Source of the DNA: Saccharopolyspora spinosa NRRL 18395
Lineage (GTDB): Bacteria > Actinomycetota > Actinomycetes > Mycobacteriales > Pseudonocardiaceae
Assembly (NCBI RefSeq): GCF_000194155.1
Contig: NZ_GL877879.1
Coordinates: forward strand, 758,141-819,363
Length of the DNA stretch: 61,223 nucleotides
Direction: 5' to 3'
Numbering within the stretch: position 1 is the first letter of the stretch; each line of letters opens with the position of its first letter. The notes beneath the pieces were generated by a model, which was not told the origin of the DNA, ran no database searches, and saw only the letters and a list, made by a program, of their open reading frames with translations. Positions 42,109 to 53,989 of the stretch are shown here, piece after piece. Both the position numbers and the translations under genes were made by a program.

Positions 42109-45100
42109 CGGATCCATCGCCAACGCCTCACGCGGGCTGATGCCGAACATGTCAGCATCGAACTCCGCCGCGTCCCGCAGAAACCCGCCCTCACACACAT
42201 ACGAGGTCCCGAGACGATCGGGATCAGGATCGTACAACGCCGCGAGATCCCAGCCGCGATCGTCTGGGAACCCAGCCACCGCATCCACGCCGCCGGCCAC
42301 CAGCCGCCAAAGCTCCTCCGGCGACGACACCCCACCCGGAAAACGACATCCCATCCCGACAATCGCAACAAGATCCTCTTCGGCACTCGCTGCCCTGGTC
42401 ACCGGCGTCGACGTGGACGCGACCTCGCCTGCCAGTTCCTGATGCAGGAAACGCGCCAGCGCCCGCGGCGTCGGATAGTCGAACACCGCAGTCGCCGGCA
42501 ACCGCACCCCCAGCACCCCGGCAAGGCGGTTCCGCAACTCCACGCCAGACAACGAATCAAAACCCAGATCACGGAAAGCACGGTCGCCCCCAACCTCGAC
42601 CGCACCCGAATAACCCAGCACGGCCGAAACGTGCTCCCGCACCAAACCCAACAGTGCGTCCTCATCCGCGGCCTGAGAATTGGCTGTTTTCCTCGCCACA
42701 CCGCCGCGAACAGGAACCAACGCGCTCAACAGCGCCGGAATCGCGTGCGATCGTCCGTTCCCGACCAGCAGCGCCCTGTCCAATCGAGCGGCAACGACGC
42801 AAGCCCGGTCCTTCGCGAACGCGGCATCGAACAGGCGGAGTCCATCCTCCGTGGAAAGTTCTGCGATGCCCGTCCGCGCCAACCGCTCCACCGACGCCGC
42901 GTCCAAGCCACTCGTCATACCGCTGGGTTGCGCCCACAGTCCCCACGCCAACGACAACCCAGGCAGCCCACGCGCCCGGCGATAACGCGCCAATGCATCC
43001 AGGAACGTGTTCGCCGCCGCGTAGTTGGCCTGCCCTGCGGCACCCGCAATCCCGGAGAAGGAAGAGAAAAGAACGAAGAACGACAGATCCAGATCGCGGG
43101 TCAACTCGTGCAGATGCCATGCCCCCGTCACCTTCGGGGCAAACACCGTGCCCACATCCGCCGCCGACAAGGACCCGATCACTCCGTCGGCCAGCACCCC
43201 AGCGGTATGCACGATCCCCCGCAGCGGCCAGTCGACCGGAATGGCGGCCAGCACGTGCTCCAGATCGGTGCGGTCAGCCACATCGCAAGCCACCACCTCA
43301 ACCACGGCGCCCGCGCGCGCCAGCTCATCCACCAACTCGTGGACTCCAGGCGCATTCCAGCCACGCCGGCCTGCCAACACCAAACGCCGAATCCCGTGCT
43401 CCTCCACCAGGTGACGGGCAACCACTCCCCCCAACGCACCGGTGCCACCCGTGATGAGGACGGTCCCGTCCGTGTCGAGTTGCGGGGAGGAGCCCTCCTC
43501 GCGCACCGTGAGTCGCGCCAACCGAGGCACCAGCGCCACGCCGCGCCGAAGTGCCAGCTGCGGTTCTCCTGCTCGCACGGCGGCCGGCAACGCCTGCCAC
43601 GACTCAGGTGTGCCGTCCACGTCCACCAGCACGAAGCGACCCGGGTTCTCCGACTGGGCTGAACTCAACAACCCCCACGACGACGCACCCACCAGGTCCG
43701 CGACGTCCGAATCCGAGTCGGCCGACACCGCTGCACGCGTGACGACCACGAGCTGGGATTCGGCGAACCGCTCGTCCGCAAGCCACGACTGCACGAGAGC
43801 CAGCAGATCGGAGGTCGACTCTTGGGCGCGCGACGGCAGGGATCCACCCTCGACCTCTTCGGCCGACATAGCTGCGACCAACACCGAACCCGGGGCAGGA
43901 ACGTCCGAGTCCACGGCCGCACGGAACTCATCCAGGGTCGCGAACCGTGCGGTTGCGCGCACCGATTCCGGCCAACTGGGACCGTCACCGACGATGGCAA
44001 GGTCGTCGCCGGCGGTTGTTCCCAACAACGCCTTCCGGTGCCACTCCACCTCGAACAGGCAATCACCGATCGCGCCAGACCTCACCTGCTGCCGGGAGAT
44101 CGGTCGGGTCACCAGCGAATCAACCGTGGCCACGAATCGGCCAGCCGGGTCCACTGCGACCAACGACAGTTCGTCATCCGAAGTCAACGAGAGGCGCGCC
44201 CGCACCACCGCGCTTTCAGTGGCGCGAAGTTCCACCCCACGCCACGAGAACGGCACCCGCGCTTCGCTCTGGACCACCGACGTCTCGGCTGCGGCGGCAT
44301 GCAGAACCGCGTCCAGCAACGCGGGGTGGACGCCGAATCGATCGACCCCCGCCTGCATGTCATCCGGCAATGCGACTTCGGCGAACACCTCCCCGCCTCG
44401 TCGCCAGGCACCGCGCAGACATCTAAAGGCCGGTCCGTACGCGAAACCGTGCCCTTCAAGGAATGCGTAGACCCCGTCTGCATCGATTTCGGTCGCATTC
44501 TCCGGGGGCCATGCGGTCAGCTCATGGTTCTCGGCGGCCACGGGTGGGAGAAGCACGCCCGTCGCGTGCTTCTTCCACTCGGGTTCGATCGCCTCGCCAG
44601 GACAGGAGTAGAGCGCCACCGACCGGGCTCCGGATTCCCCGGGCGGTCCCACCAGCACCTGAACCTGGACCGCTCCATGATCCGGCAGGATCAGGGGCGC
44701 TTCCAAAGCCAGTTCTTCCACCCGGCCACAACCGAGGCGCTCGCCGACGTGCCACACCAGCTCGACGATCGCGGTGCCGGGGACGACGATTTCGCCCAGC
44801 ACCCGGTGATCGGACAACCACGGATGCGAACCCGCTGTCAACCGACCGGTCAGCACCACACCTTCGCCGTCTGCCAACGCAACCACCGCACCGAGCAGCG
44901 GATGGTCCGCCTCGGCCAATCCGGCGGCGGTCACGTCACCCGCACGCCCGGTGGATGCCAGCCAGTACCGCTGCCGCTGGAAGGCGTAGGTGGGCAGGTC
45001 GACTTGCTTCGCCCCGGTACCGGCGAAAAACGACCGCCAGTCCACCTCACCACCACGGGTGTGGATCTGCGCCAAAGCTGCCAGCACGGTTCGCGCCTCG

Positions 45101-47700
45101 TCGCGGTCCTTGCGCATCAGCGGGATCCCGGCCACCCGCCCGGATTCCGCCACACACTCCTCGACCAACGTCGACAACGCCCCGTCCGGACCCAATTCGA
45201 CAATCGTGCCGACACCCTGACCGACAAGCGCCTGGACACCCTCGGCGAAACGGACGGGCTCACGCACCTGACGCACCCAGTACTCGGGAGTGCCCATCAC
45301 TCGACCACCGTCCAGCTCACCGATCAGGGTCGAGATGATCGGCAGTTCCGGTGCGTGATATTCGCGGCCTCGGGAGATCTGGGCGAACTCCTCCAGCATC
45401 GGCTCCATATGGGGCGAATGGAAAGCATGCGACACCCGCAACCACCGGGTCCGGCACCCCTGATCGTGCAACCGATCAGCGATCTCGGTGAGCAGCTCGC
45501 GGTCACCAGAGAGCACAACCGATTCCGGGCCATTCACCGCCGCGATACCGATCCGGTCCCGCACCCCATCCAGCAGAGGATCGACCTGAAACTCACCCGT
45601 AGCGACCGCGAGCATGGCACCACCAGAAGGCAACGCCTGCATCAACCGGGCGCGACCCGCCACCAACCGCGCGGCCTCCGACAACGACAACACACCAGCC
45701 GCATGCACCGCAGCCAGCTCACCCACCGAGTGCCCCAACACCACATCCGGCCGAACACCCCACGAACCCAGCAGCCGCAGCAAGCCAATCTGCAACGCGA
45801 ACAAACCCGACTGCGCCCACACCGTCCGATCCAGCAACCACGCTTGCGAACCGAACACCACATCCCGAACCCGCAGTTCCTGGCCCAGGTGTGCATCCAA
45901 CTCCGCGCAAGCCTCGTCGAACGCGTCGGCGAACACCGGAAACACCGAGTAGAGCCCCCGGCCCATCCCCGGCCACTGACCACCCTGACCCGAGAACACG
46001 AACCCGACGCGGCCACCAAGCCCCACAGACCCCGAAACCACTTCGGGCGCATCGCAGCCGTCGGCGAATGCCCTCAACCCGGTCAGGAGCGCGGCACGGT
46101 CCGAGCCCAACACCACTGCGCGTTCATCCAGCGCCGCGCGTGTCATTCCTAGCGAATACGCCACATCCACCGGCGACAGCCCCGGCCGGTCCTCGATATG
46201 CGAATGCACCCGTTCGGCCTGCGCCCGCGCAGCCTCCGGTGTCTTACCCGACAGCACCCAAGGCACCACGGGGACGGCTACATCCGGTTCCCGCTCGCCT
46301 TCGACCGGCCCGGCCGGTTCGCCCTGCTCGACTGGAGACTGTTCGAGAATCACACTGATCCCGAACGACGACACCCCCACCCGGCAAGGACGACCACTGT
46401 CCGGCCAGGGCGTGTTCTCCGTGAGAAGCCGGACCGAACCCGCCGACCAGTCCACCGCCGACGTGGGCTCATCCACATGCAACGTGGCGGGCAGCTGCCC
46501 GTGCCGCATCGCCAAGACCATCTTGATGACGCCGGCAACGCCAGCGGCCGCCTGCGTGTGACCGATGTTGGACTTGACCGACCCCAACCACAACGGCCGA
46601 TCCTTCTCCCGGCCCTGCCCGTACGTGGCGATCAGGGCCTGTGCCTCGATCGGATCACCCAACGTGGTCCCGGTCCCATGTGCCTCGACCGCATCCACAT
46701 CGGAAACCGACAGCCCCGCACTCGCCAACGCCTGGGTGATCACCCGCTGCTGCGACGGACCATTCGGCGCAGTCAAACCATTCGACGCGCCGTCCTGGTT
46801 CACCGCGCTACCCCGCACCACCGCCAGAACCTCGTGCCCATTGCGCCGGGCATCCGACAACCGCTCCAGCAACACCAGACCGGCACCCTCACCCCACCCG
46901 GTGCCATCCGCGGCAGCCGCGAACGACTTGCACCGCCCGTCCGGAGCCAAACCACGCTGACGGGAGAACTCCACGAACGTCGCCGGTGTCGCCATCACCG
47001 TCACACCGCCGGCCAGCGCGAGATCGCATTCGCCGGAACGCAACGACTGACACGCCAAATGCAGGGCCACCAACGACGACGAACACGCCGTATCCACCGT
47101 CACCGCAGGACCCTCAAAACCAAACGAATACGCAACCCGACCCGACGCCACACTCACCATCCGCCCGGTGAGTCCAAAACCCCCAGCGTTTCGGCTCATC
47201 TCCTGCAAGGACGGCCCGTACTCCTGGGGCGTGACACCACCGAAGACACCGGTCTTGCTGCCGCGCAGGGATGTCGGGTCTATGCCCGCCCGTTCGAGGG
47301 CCTCCCAGGACAGCTCCAGCAACAACCGTTGCTGCGGGTCCATCGCCAACGCCTCACGCGGCGAAATCCCGAACATGGCGGGGTCGAAATCGCCCGCTCC
47401 TGCGAGGAAACCGCCGGCCCGCGTGTACGACGTTCCCTGGTGGTTCGGGTCGGGATCGTACAACCGGCCGAGATCCCAGCCCCGGTCGGCGGGGAACTCC
47501 GAGATGGCGTCGGTGCCAGTGCGCACGAGTTGCCAGAGCGCTTCGGGAGAGTCGACGCCGCCGGGCAGTCGGCAGCTCGCCGAGACGATCGCGATCGGCT
47601 CCTGACTCCGGCTCTCGGCCGCGAGCAGGCGCTGCCGGGTCTGATGCAGGTCCGCAGTTACCTTCTTCAGATAGCCGAAGAGCTTTTCTTCATTGGCCAT
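42109..47700 (-). CDS. PKS gene C, 5' segment: docking, module C1 (KS-AT-DH-KR-ACP), C2 KS start
   Basis: I chose the ATG at 47700 ([13 protein letters not shown]), matching the docking start of gene D; a GTG four codons earlier is also possible. GGTGGA lies eight bases before the ATG. Residues 1-33 are a docking coil with basic KK, facing the acidic tail of gene B 46 bases upstream. Module C1 has a KS (47590-46330) with intact Cys and HGTGT but missing the GTNAH block. It also has a malonyl-type AT (GHSVGE near 45729, HAFH), a DH ([10 protein letters not shown] near 44808; LLDAVL), a KR of LAD type (43465-42915; [16 protein letters not shown]) and an ACP (GFDSL near 42555). The first 90 residues of the C2 KS follow. 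The module should install a double bond. Gene C spans 33062-47700 in total. Confidence 0.92.
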
Positions 47701-47746
47701 TGTGATTTCCACCCGATTTCGGCGCTTGAAGTTCCGCAGGAACTGC

Positions 47747-50700
47747 TCAGGACAGGTCGAGCTCGTTGTCGATGAACTCGAATATCTCGTCGTGCGTCGC
47801 CGAATCGAGCGTGCTCAGGACATCGGCTCCGGTCGGTACTTCAGCTGCGCTGTTCCACTTCTCGTGGAGGGCTCGCAGTCGTGTCGCGATTCGGTCCCGT
47901 GCCCGCGCTTCGCCGGTGAGCATCGAGAGCTGCTGCTCGATTCGATCGAGCTCGGCAAGGGCCGAGTCCACGGTAGTCTCCGTTGGGAAAAGCTCGGCGC
48001 AGAGGTGACGCGACAGCGACTCGGCATTGGGGTAGTCGAAAATCGTGCTGGCGGGCAGCTGGATCCCGGTGGCGGTGTTCAGCCGGTTGCGCAGCTCCAC
48101 CGCCATCAAGGAGTCGAATCCGAGTTCCTGGAACGGCCGCGATGGCGCCAGGGCCGTGGCATCGTCGCGTCCCAGCACAGCCGCCGTCTCCGCCCGCACC
48201 AGATCCAATACCGCATCGTCGCGTTCCTTCCGCGACAGTCCGGCCAGGCGTTGCGTCAGCTCAACGGGTTTGCCTGTGCCCGCTTGTTCGCCGGTGGTTT
48301 CCAATGCGGCTCGGGCCTCGTCGATGGTGTCCAGCAGCGGGCGTCGACGTGCCGAGGTGAAGGCTGGGGCGAACCGTGCCCAATCGACATCGGCCACGAC
48401 GAGGGAGGTCTCATCGCGGTCCAATGCACCCTGAAGTGCCAGCAGCGCCGCGCTCGGTTCCATCGACGCCAGGCCCATCCGGTGCAGCTGTGCGCCGGTT
48501 TCGCCGGCGGCCATGCCGTCACCGGCCCACGGTCCCCACGCAACCGCGGTCCCGACCAATCCCCTCGCCCGACGCTGCTCGGCCAACGCATCCAAGTAGG
48601 CGTTCGCAGCCGCATACGCACCCTGTCCGCCGGCTCCCCACACCCCCGACACCGAGGAGAACATCACAAACGCATCCAGCTCCGAGTCGGCCAGCAACTC
48701 GTCCAGATTCGCCGCACCACGCACCTTCGCCGACAACACCGCTGCAAAATCCGCCAAACCCATCTCCACTACGTCGCCCGCCTCGCCGACCCCGGCGGCG
48801 TGTACCACCGCAGTCAGCGGACACTCCCCACCGATCCCTGCCAACACTCCAGCCACTGCGTCACGATCAGCCACGTCGCAGGGCACAATCGACACCCGAG
48901 CACCCAGCGCCTCCAGCTCCGCCCGCAATTCCCCAGCGCCCGGAGCGTCCGCTCCTCGACGGCTGGTCAACACCACGTGCTCAGCCCCGGCACCGGCCAA
49001 CCACCGGGCAACATGCGCCCCCAAACCGCCCGTACCACCCGTCACCAACACCGTCCCCCGAGGACGCCACACCGACCCGGCACCCGACGCACCAGCGCGT
49101 TCCAACCGCCGCACGAACACACCACCACGGCGAATGGCGACTTGATCCTCGCCACCATCCGCCAACACACCCGCCAACCGGGCACCCAATCGGTCGTCCC
49201 AGTCCGATGGCAGGTCGATCAAGCCACCCCAGAACTCCGGGTGCTCCAGTCCCGCGACACGCAGCAGCCCCCAGACCAGGGCCTGCTCCGGAGACACGCG
49301 TACATCTTCCAACGCGACGCCGCCGCGCGTCACCGCCCAAAAAGGCGCCTCGACGTCGGCCTTCCGCAAGGCCCGCAGAAGCTGCACAGTCAGCGCGAAA
49401 CCAGTTGGCAAGCAGGAGAATCCCGGAGCAGGCGATTCATCGAGCCCCAACAGCGAAAGCACGCCACCGAGTTGACCGGCATCCGTCAGCGCATTGGCCA
49501 GCCGCTGTGCGACGTCCTCGCGGTGCGGGTCCTCTTCGGACAGGCCGATCCGGACGACCTCGGCGCCGCCTCCGACCAGTGAACTCGTCAAAGCCGTGAC
49601 CAATCCGTCATCCGCAGCACCGGGCACGACCAACAGCCAGGTACCGGAAATCTTCGGGGCCGGCACCTCCCGAGAGGAATGCCAACTGATTCGGTACCGG
49701 CAGGAATCGACGAGCGAACGGTTGCGGAGTCCGCTTCGCCAGGAGGACAACGCCGGCAATACATCGCTCAACGATGCGCATGTGTCGTCGTCCGCCCCAA
49801 GATCCAGAGCGGCGACCAACGTTGCCAGATCGCCTTGGTCAACCGCGGTCCAGAACTGTTCCGCCACCTCGCCGATGTCTGCGCGGTCGCGTGCTGGCCG
49901 CGCACTGGACTCGATCCAGTAGTGCTGTCGTTGGAAGGCATACGTTGGCAACTCGAGCTGCCTAGCGCCGGTACCGGCGAAAAACGCCTGCCAGTCCACC
50001 TCACCACCACGGGTGTGGAGATGCGCCAGGGCTGTCATCACCGAACGGGTCTCGTCCCGCTCCCTGCGCATCAGTGGGATCGACGAAATCCGCCCAACCC
50101 GATCGGACTCGGTCGCACACTCCCGAACCAGTGCCGCCAGCGTTCCGTCCGGGCCGAGCTCGACGACCGTGCCTATGCCCTGCGCTGCCAGGGCCTGGAC
50201 ACCGTCGGCGAAACGGACGGGTTCACGCGCCTGGCGCACCCAATACCCTGGTGTGCTCATTTCCGCGGCTCTGTCGAGCTCACCCGTCAACGTCGACACA
50301 AGCGGTGTCGTTGGCTTACCGAACTCCGCAGACTCGGCGATCTGGGCGAACTCGCCCAACATCGGGTCCATCCGGTGCGAATGAAAAGCATGGGAGACCC
50401 GCAAGCGCCGCGTCCGGACTCGGAGCTCGGTCAGCCGGCCGACGATGCTGGCCAGCACCTCCCGATCGCCCGACAACACCACCGAACCGGGGGCATTGAG
50501 CGCGGCGACGCTCACGGACTCCTCCCGACCGGCCAGCAATGGCCGAACAAGGTCTTCACCAGCAGCCACCGCCAACATCGCGCCGTCAGAGGGCAGGGCT
50601 TGCATCAACCGGGCGCGCGCGGCCACCAACCGAGCCGCATCCCGCAACGACAACACGCCAGCCGCAAACGCGGCGGCCAACTCCCCGACCGAATGCCCCA

Positions 50701-53700
50701 TCACCACATCCGGCCGAACGCCCCACGAACCCAGCAGCCCCAAGAGGCCGGCTTGCAGCGCGAACAGACCCGACTGCGCCCACAGCGTCTGATCCAGCAG
50801 CTGCGCATCGGAACCGAAGACCACATCCCGAACCCGGCGGTCTTCCCCCAGATGTGCCTCCAACTCGGCGCAAGCCTCATCAAACGCAGCAGCGAACACC
50901 GGAAACTTCGAGTAGAGCGCTCTGCCCATCCCCAACCACTGACCACCCTGCCCCGAGAACACGAACCCGAACCGAGCAGAAGCACGAGTTCCGCTGATCA
51001 CCCCAGAAGCCTCCTGACCGGCGGCCAACGCCGCCAGTCCAGCAACCAGCTCACCGCGGTCCGCACCCAGCACGACAGCGCGTTCATCCAGCGCGGCTCG
51101 GCCAGAAGCAAGCGAGTAGGCAACATCCAGCGAACGCTGCTCCGGCCGGGACTCGACCTGAGACAAGACTCGTTCGGCTTGTCCCCGCAGGGAATCCGTC
51201 GTCTTTCCCGACACCAACCAGGGAACGACCGGAATATCGACAGTAGATCCGGATTCTGTTTTGTCCGTCTCCGCTGTACTATCTGGCGCATTCGTAGCTT
51301 GTTCGAGGATCACATGTGCGTTGGTGCCGCTGATCCCGAACGACGAAACCCCCACCCGACGAACACGGTCAGACTCCGGCCAAGGTACCTGTTCGGCGAG
51401 GAGCCGGACCGCCCCCGACGACCAATCGACCTCCGACGTGGGCTCATCCGCGTGCAGCGAGGCGGGCAGCTGCCCGTGCCGCATGGCCATCACCATCTTG
51501 ATCACACCGGCAACACCCGCCGCGGCCTGCGTATGACCGATGTTCGACTTGACCGACCCCAGCCACAAGGGCCGATCCCGCTCCCGGGCCTGCCCATACG
51601 TTGCGATCAATGCCTGCGCCTCGATCGGATCACCCAGCCTGGTCCCGGTGCCATGTGCCTCCACCGCATCCACATCGGACGCCGAAAGAGCCGCATTCGC
51701 GAGTGCCTGGTTGATCACCCGCTGCTGCGACGGACCGTTCGGCGCCGCCAGTCCGTTCGAGGCGCCGTCCTGATTCACCGCTGACCCACGAACCACCGCC
51801 AACACCCGATGCCCATTCCGGTGGGCGTCCGACAACCGCTCCAGCAACAACAGGCCCGCGCCTTCGCCCCAGCCGGTGCCGTCCGCGCTCTCCGCGAACG
51901 ACTTGCACCGCCCATCCGGCGCCAAACCGCGCTGACGGGAGAACTCCACGAACATCTCCGGCGTCGACATCACGGTCACACCACCGGCCAACGCCAGATC
52001 ACACTCGCCCGAACGCAACGACTGGCACGCCAGATGCAACGCCACCAACGACGACGAACAAGCCGTATCCACCGTCACCGCAGGACCCTCGAAACCAAAC
52101 GAATACGCGACCCGACCCGACAGCACACTGGCCGAGGTACCCGTCAGCAGGTAGCCCTCCGCCTCCTCGGGAAACTGCCGCACATCCGTCGCGTACCCAC
52201 GGCTTCCAGCGCCGATGTACGTGCCGACCCCACTGCCCTTCAAGGACAACGGATCGATTCCGGCCCGTTCGAGGGCTTCCCAGGCGATTTCGAGCACCAA
52301 CCGCTGCTGCGGATCCATCGCCAACGCCTCACGTGGGCTGATGCCGAACAGGTCGGCATCGAACTCACCGGCGTCGTAGAGGAATCCCGCCATCCGCGCA
52401 TACGTCGTTCCAGGCCTGGAAGCATCCGGATCGTAAAGGCCTTCCGCATCCCAGCCCCGGTCGGAGGGGAACTCGCCGATCACCTCCGTGCCGGCGGCGA
52501 CCAGCCGCCACAGGTCTTCCGGCGAGTGCGCGCCACCCGGAAACCGGCAGCTCATCGCGACGATCGCGATCGGTTCGTCACTCGCGGGCGCGCTGGCAGC
52601 GGTCACCGCAGCCGACGCGACATCACCCACCAGCTCCTCGAGCAGGTGAGCGGCCAAGGCGGCCGGATTCGGGTAGTCGAAGACGGTTGTGGTCGGCAGG
52701 CGCAACCCGGTGGCGGTGGTCAAACGATTGCGCAGATCCACCGCCATGAGGGAGTCGAACCCGAGCGCGCGGAACGCCCGCTCGGGCTGGACTTCCTCGC
52801 GACTGCCGTGCCCGAGCACGGTTGCCACCTGGGCGCACACCAGATCCACCAGTTCGTGGCGTCGTTGGGCTTCCGGCAGCTCCGCGAGATTGCGGGCGAA
52901 CGGCGAGCCGCCTGGTTCTGCCGGCCCATTCGCGGGCATCGCCTTTCTCGCCGCCGGCACTTCGTCGAACAACCGGGTGGCGCGAGTCGCGGCGAACGTG
53001 GGAACGAATCGGTCCCAGTCCACATCAGCGATCGACACGCACGTCTCATCCTGGTCAAGTACTTCCTGCAGAGCCAGGATGGCCGACGCCGCCGGCATCG
53101 GACGTATCCCGCGTCGCCGCAGGTGTTCGCCCGCCGCGCCGTCGGCCATGCCGCCGCCGGCCCAACTGCCCCAGGAGATCGAGGTTGCCGGCAGACCGCG
53201 TGCTCGGCGTTGTTCGGCGAGTGTGTCCAAGAATGCGTTCGCCGCGCCGTAAGCGCCCTGACCGCCCCCGCCCCATACCCCGGCACCCGAGGAGAACAGG
53301 ACGAAGGCATCGAGATCGGTGCTGTCGCACAGTTCGTCCAGCACCTGAGCGCCGCGGACCTTCGCCGCGCATATTTCGGCCAGGCCGTTCTGGTCGGTCT
53401 CCGCCAACGGCAGCAGCCGACCGACTCCGGCCGCGTGGAACACCGCGGTGACGTCGAACTCGGCCAGTAGTGCGGACATCTCGGCACGATCGGTCACGTC
53501 GCAAGCCACGATGGACACTTGCGCTCCAAGGGCCCGGAGTTCGGCTTCCAGCTCGGCGGCGCCTGCTGCTTGGTTGCCCCGTCGACTGGTGAGCACGATT
53601 CGCTCGGCTCCGATTTCGGCCAACCACCTCGCCACCTGTGCGCCCACCGCGCCGAGTCCGCCCGTGATCAGCGCGCTCCCTCGGGGGCGCCACTTACGTC

Positions 53701-53989
53701 CAGCGGGCTGATTCGCCGGGGCGGGTACCAGTCGCCGGGCCAGCACGCCCGACTGGCGAATCGCCAGTTGGTCTTCCGCCAAGCCGTTGGTGAGCGCTTC
53801 GCCCAGCCTCGTGAGGACGTCGCCGTCCAGCGAATCCGGCAGGTCGATCAGCCCACCCCAGCGCTCGGGGTGTTCGAGTGCGGCTACTCGCCCCAGACCC
53901 CATGCTTGCGCCCGCAGCAGCCGATCTGCGGGGCCTGCCTTGACCGCACCACGCGTGATGGTCCACAGAGGAATTCTGAGGTCGGCTTC
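47747..53989 (-). CDS. PKS gene B, 3' segment: KR-ACP of B1, module B2, docking tail
   Basis: About 2,080 residues. The B1 part has the end of the KR structural half and an A-type KR (53680-53130; GGLGAVG, Ser in LFSSGAG, Tyr in GQGAYGAAN, Trp in SWGSWAGGG), then an ACP (GFDSL near 52753). Module B2 has a KS (52580-51310; DTACSSS, HGTGT, GTNAH all intact), a malonyl-type AT (GHSVGE near 50690, HAFH), an A-type KR (49060-48500; AWGPWAGDG) and an ACP (GFDSL near 48115). A C-terminal docking region of about 110 residues ends [15 protein letters not shown]2 should add an acetate unit and leave an L-type hydroxyl. The frame breaks at 53989 relative to the upstream segment. Confidence 0.9.
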   Translation of the reverse strand, partial: EADLRIPLWTITRGAVKAGPADRLLRAQAWGLGRVAALEHPERWGGLIDLPDSLDGDVLTRLGEALTNGLAEDQLAIRQSGVLARRLVPAPANQPAGRKWRPRGSALITGGLGAVGAQVARWLAEIGAERIVLTSRRGNQAAGAAELEAELRALGAQVSIVACDVTDRAEMSALLAEFDVTAVFHAAGVGRLLPLAETDQNGLAEICAAKVRGAQVLDELCDSTDLDAFVLFSSGAGVWGGGGQGAYGAANAFLDTLAEQRRARGLPATSISWGSWAGGGMADGAAGEHLRRRGIRPMPAASAILALQEVLDQDETCVSIADVDWDRFVPTFAATRATRLFDEVPAARKAMPANGPAEPGGSPFARNLAELPEAQRRHELVDLVCAQVATVLGHGSREEVQPERAFRALGFDSLMAVDLRNRLTTATGLRLPTTTVFDYPNPAALAAHLLEELVGDVASAAVTAASAPASDEPIAIVAMSCRFPGGAHSPEDLWRLVAAGTEVIGEFPSDRGWDAEGLYDPDASRPGTTYARMAGFLYDAGEFDADLFGISPREALAMDPQQRLVLEIAWEALERAGIDPLSLKGSGVGTYIGAGSRGYATDVRQFPEEAEGYLLTGTSASVLSGRVAYSFGFEGPAVTVDTACSSSLVALHLACQSLRSGECDLALAGGVTVMSTPEMFVEFSRQRGLAPDGRCKSFAESADGTGWGEGAGLLLLERLSDAHRNGHRVLAVVRGSAVNQDGASNGLAAPNGPSQQRVINQALANAALSASDVDAVEAHGTGTRLGDPIEAQALIATYGQARERDRPLWLGSVKSNIGHTQAAAGVAGVIKMVMAMRHGQLPASLHADEPTSEVDWSSGAVRLLAEQVPWPESDRVRRVGVSSFGISGTNAHVILEQATNAPDSTAETDKTESGSTVDIPVVPWLVSGKTTDSLRGQAERVLSQVESRPEQRSLDVAYSLASGRAALDERAVVLGADRGELVAGLAALAAGQEASGVISGTRASARFGFVFSGQGGQWLGMGRALYSKFPVFAAAFDEACAELEAHLGEDRRVRDVVFGSDAQLLDQTLWAQSGLFALQAGLLGLLGSWGVRPDVVMGHSVGELAAAFAAGVLSLRDAARLVAARARLMQALPSDGAMLAVAAGEDLVRPLLAGREESVSVAALNAPGSVVLSGDREVLASIVGRLTELRVRTRRLRVSHAFHSHRMDPMLGEFAQIAESAEFGKPTTPLVSTLTGELDRAAEMSTPGYWVRQAREPVRFADGVQALAAQGIGTVVELGPDGTLAALVRECATESDRVGRISSIPLMRRERDETRSVMTALAHLHTRGGEVDWQAFFAGTGARQLELPTYAFQRQHYWIESSARPARDRADIGEVAEQFWTAVDQGDLATLVAALDLGADDDTCASLSDVLPALSSWRSGLRNRSLVDSCRYRISWHSSREVPAPKISGTWLLVVPGAADDGLVTALTSSLVGGGAEVVRIGLSEEDPHREDVAQRLANALTDAGQLGGVLSLLGLDESPAPGFSCLPTGFALTVQLLRALRKADVEAPFWAVTRGGVALEDVRVSPEQALVWGLLRVAGLEHPEFWGGLIDLPSDWDDRLGARLAGVLADGGEDQVAIRRGGVFVRRLERAGASGAGSVWRPRGTVLVTGGTGGLGAHVARWLAGAGAEHVVLTSRRGADAPGAGELRAELEALGARVSIVPCDVADRDAVAGVLAGIGGECPLTAVVHAAGVGEAGDVVEMGLADFAAVLSAKVRGAANLDELLADSELDAFVMFSSVSGVWGAGGQGAYAAANAYLDALAEQRRARGLVGTAVAWGPWAGDGMAAGETGAQLHRMGLASMEPSAALLALQGALDRDETSLVVADVDWARFAPAFTSARRRPLLDTIDEARAALETTGEQAGTGKPVELTQRLAGLSRKERDDAVLDLVRAETAAVLGRDDATALAPSRPFQELGFDSLMAVELRNRLNTATGIQLPASTIFDYPNAESLSRHLCAELFPTETTVDSALAELDRIEQQLSMLTGEARARDRIATRLRALHEKWNSAAEVPTGADVLSTLDSATHDEIFEFIDNELDLS

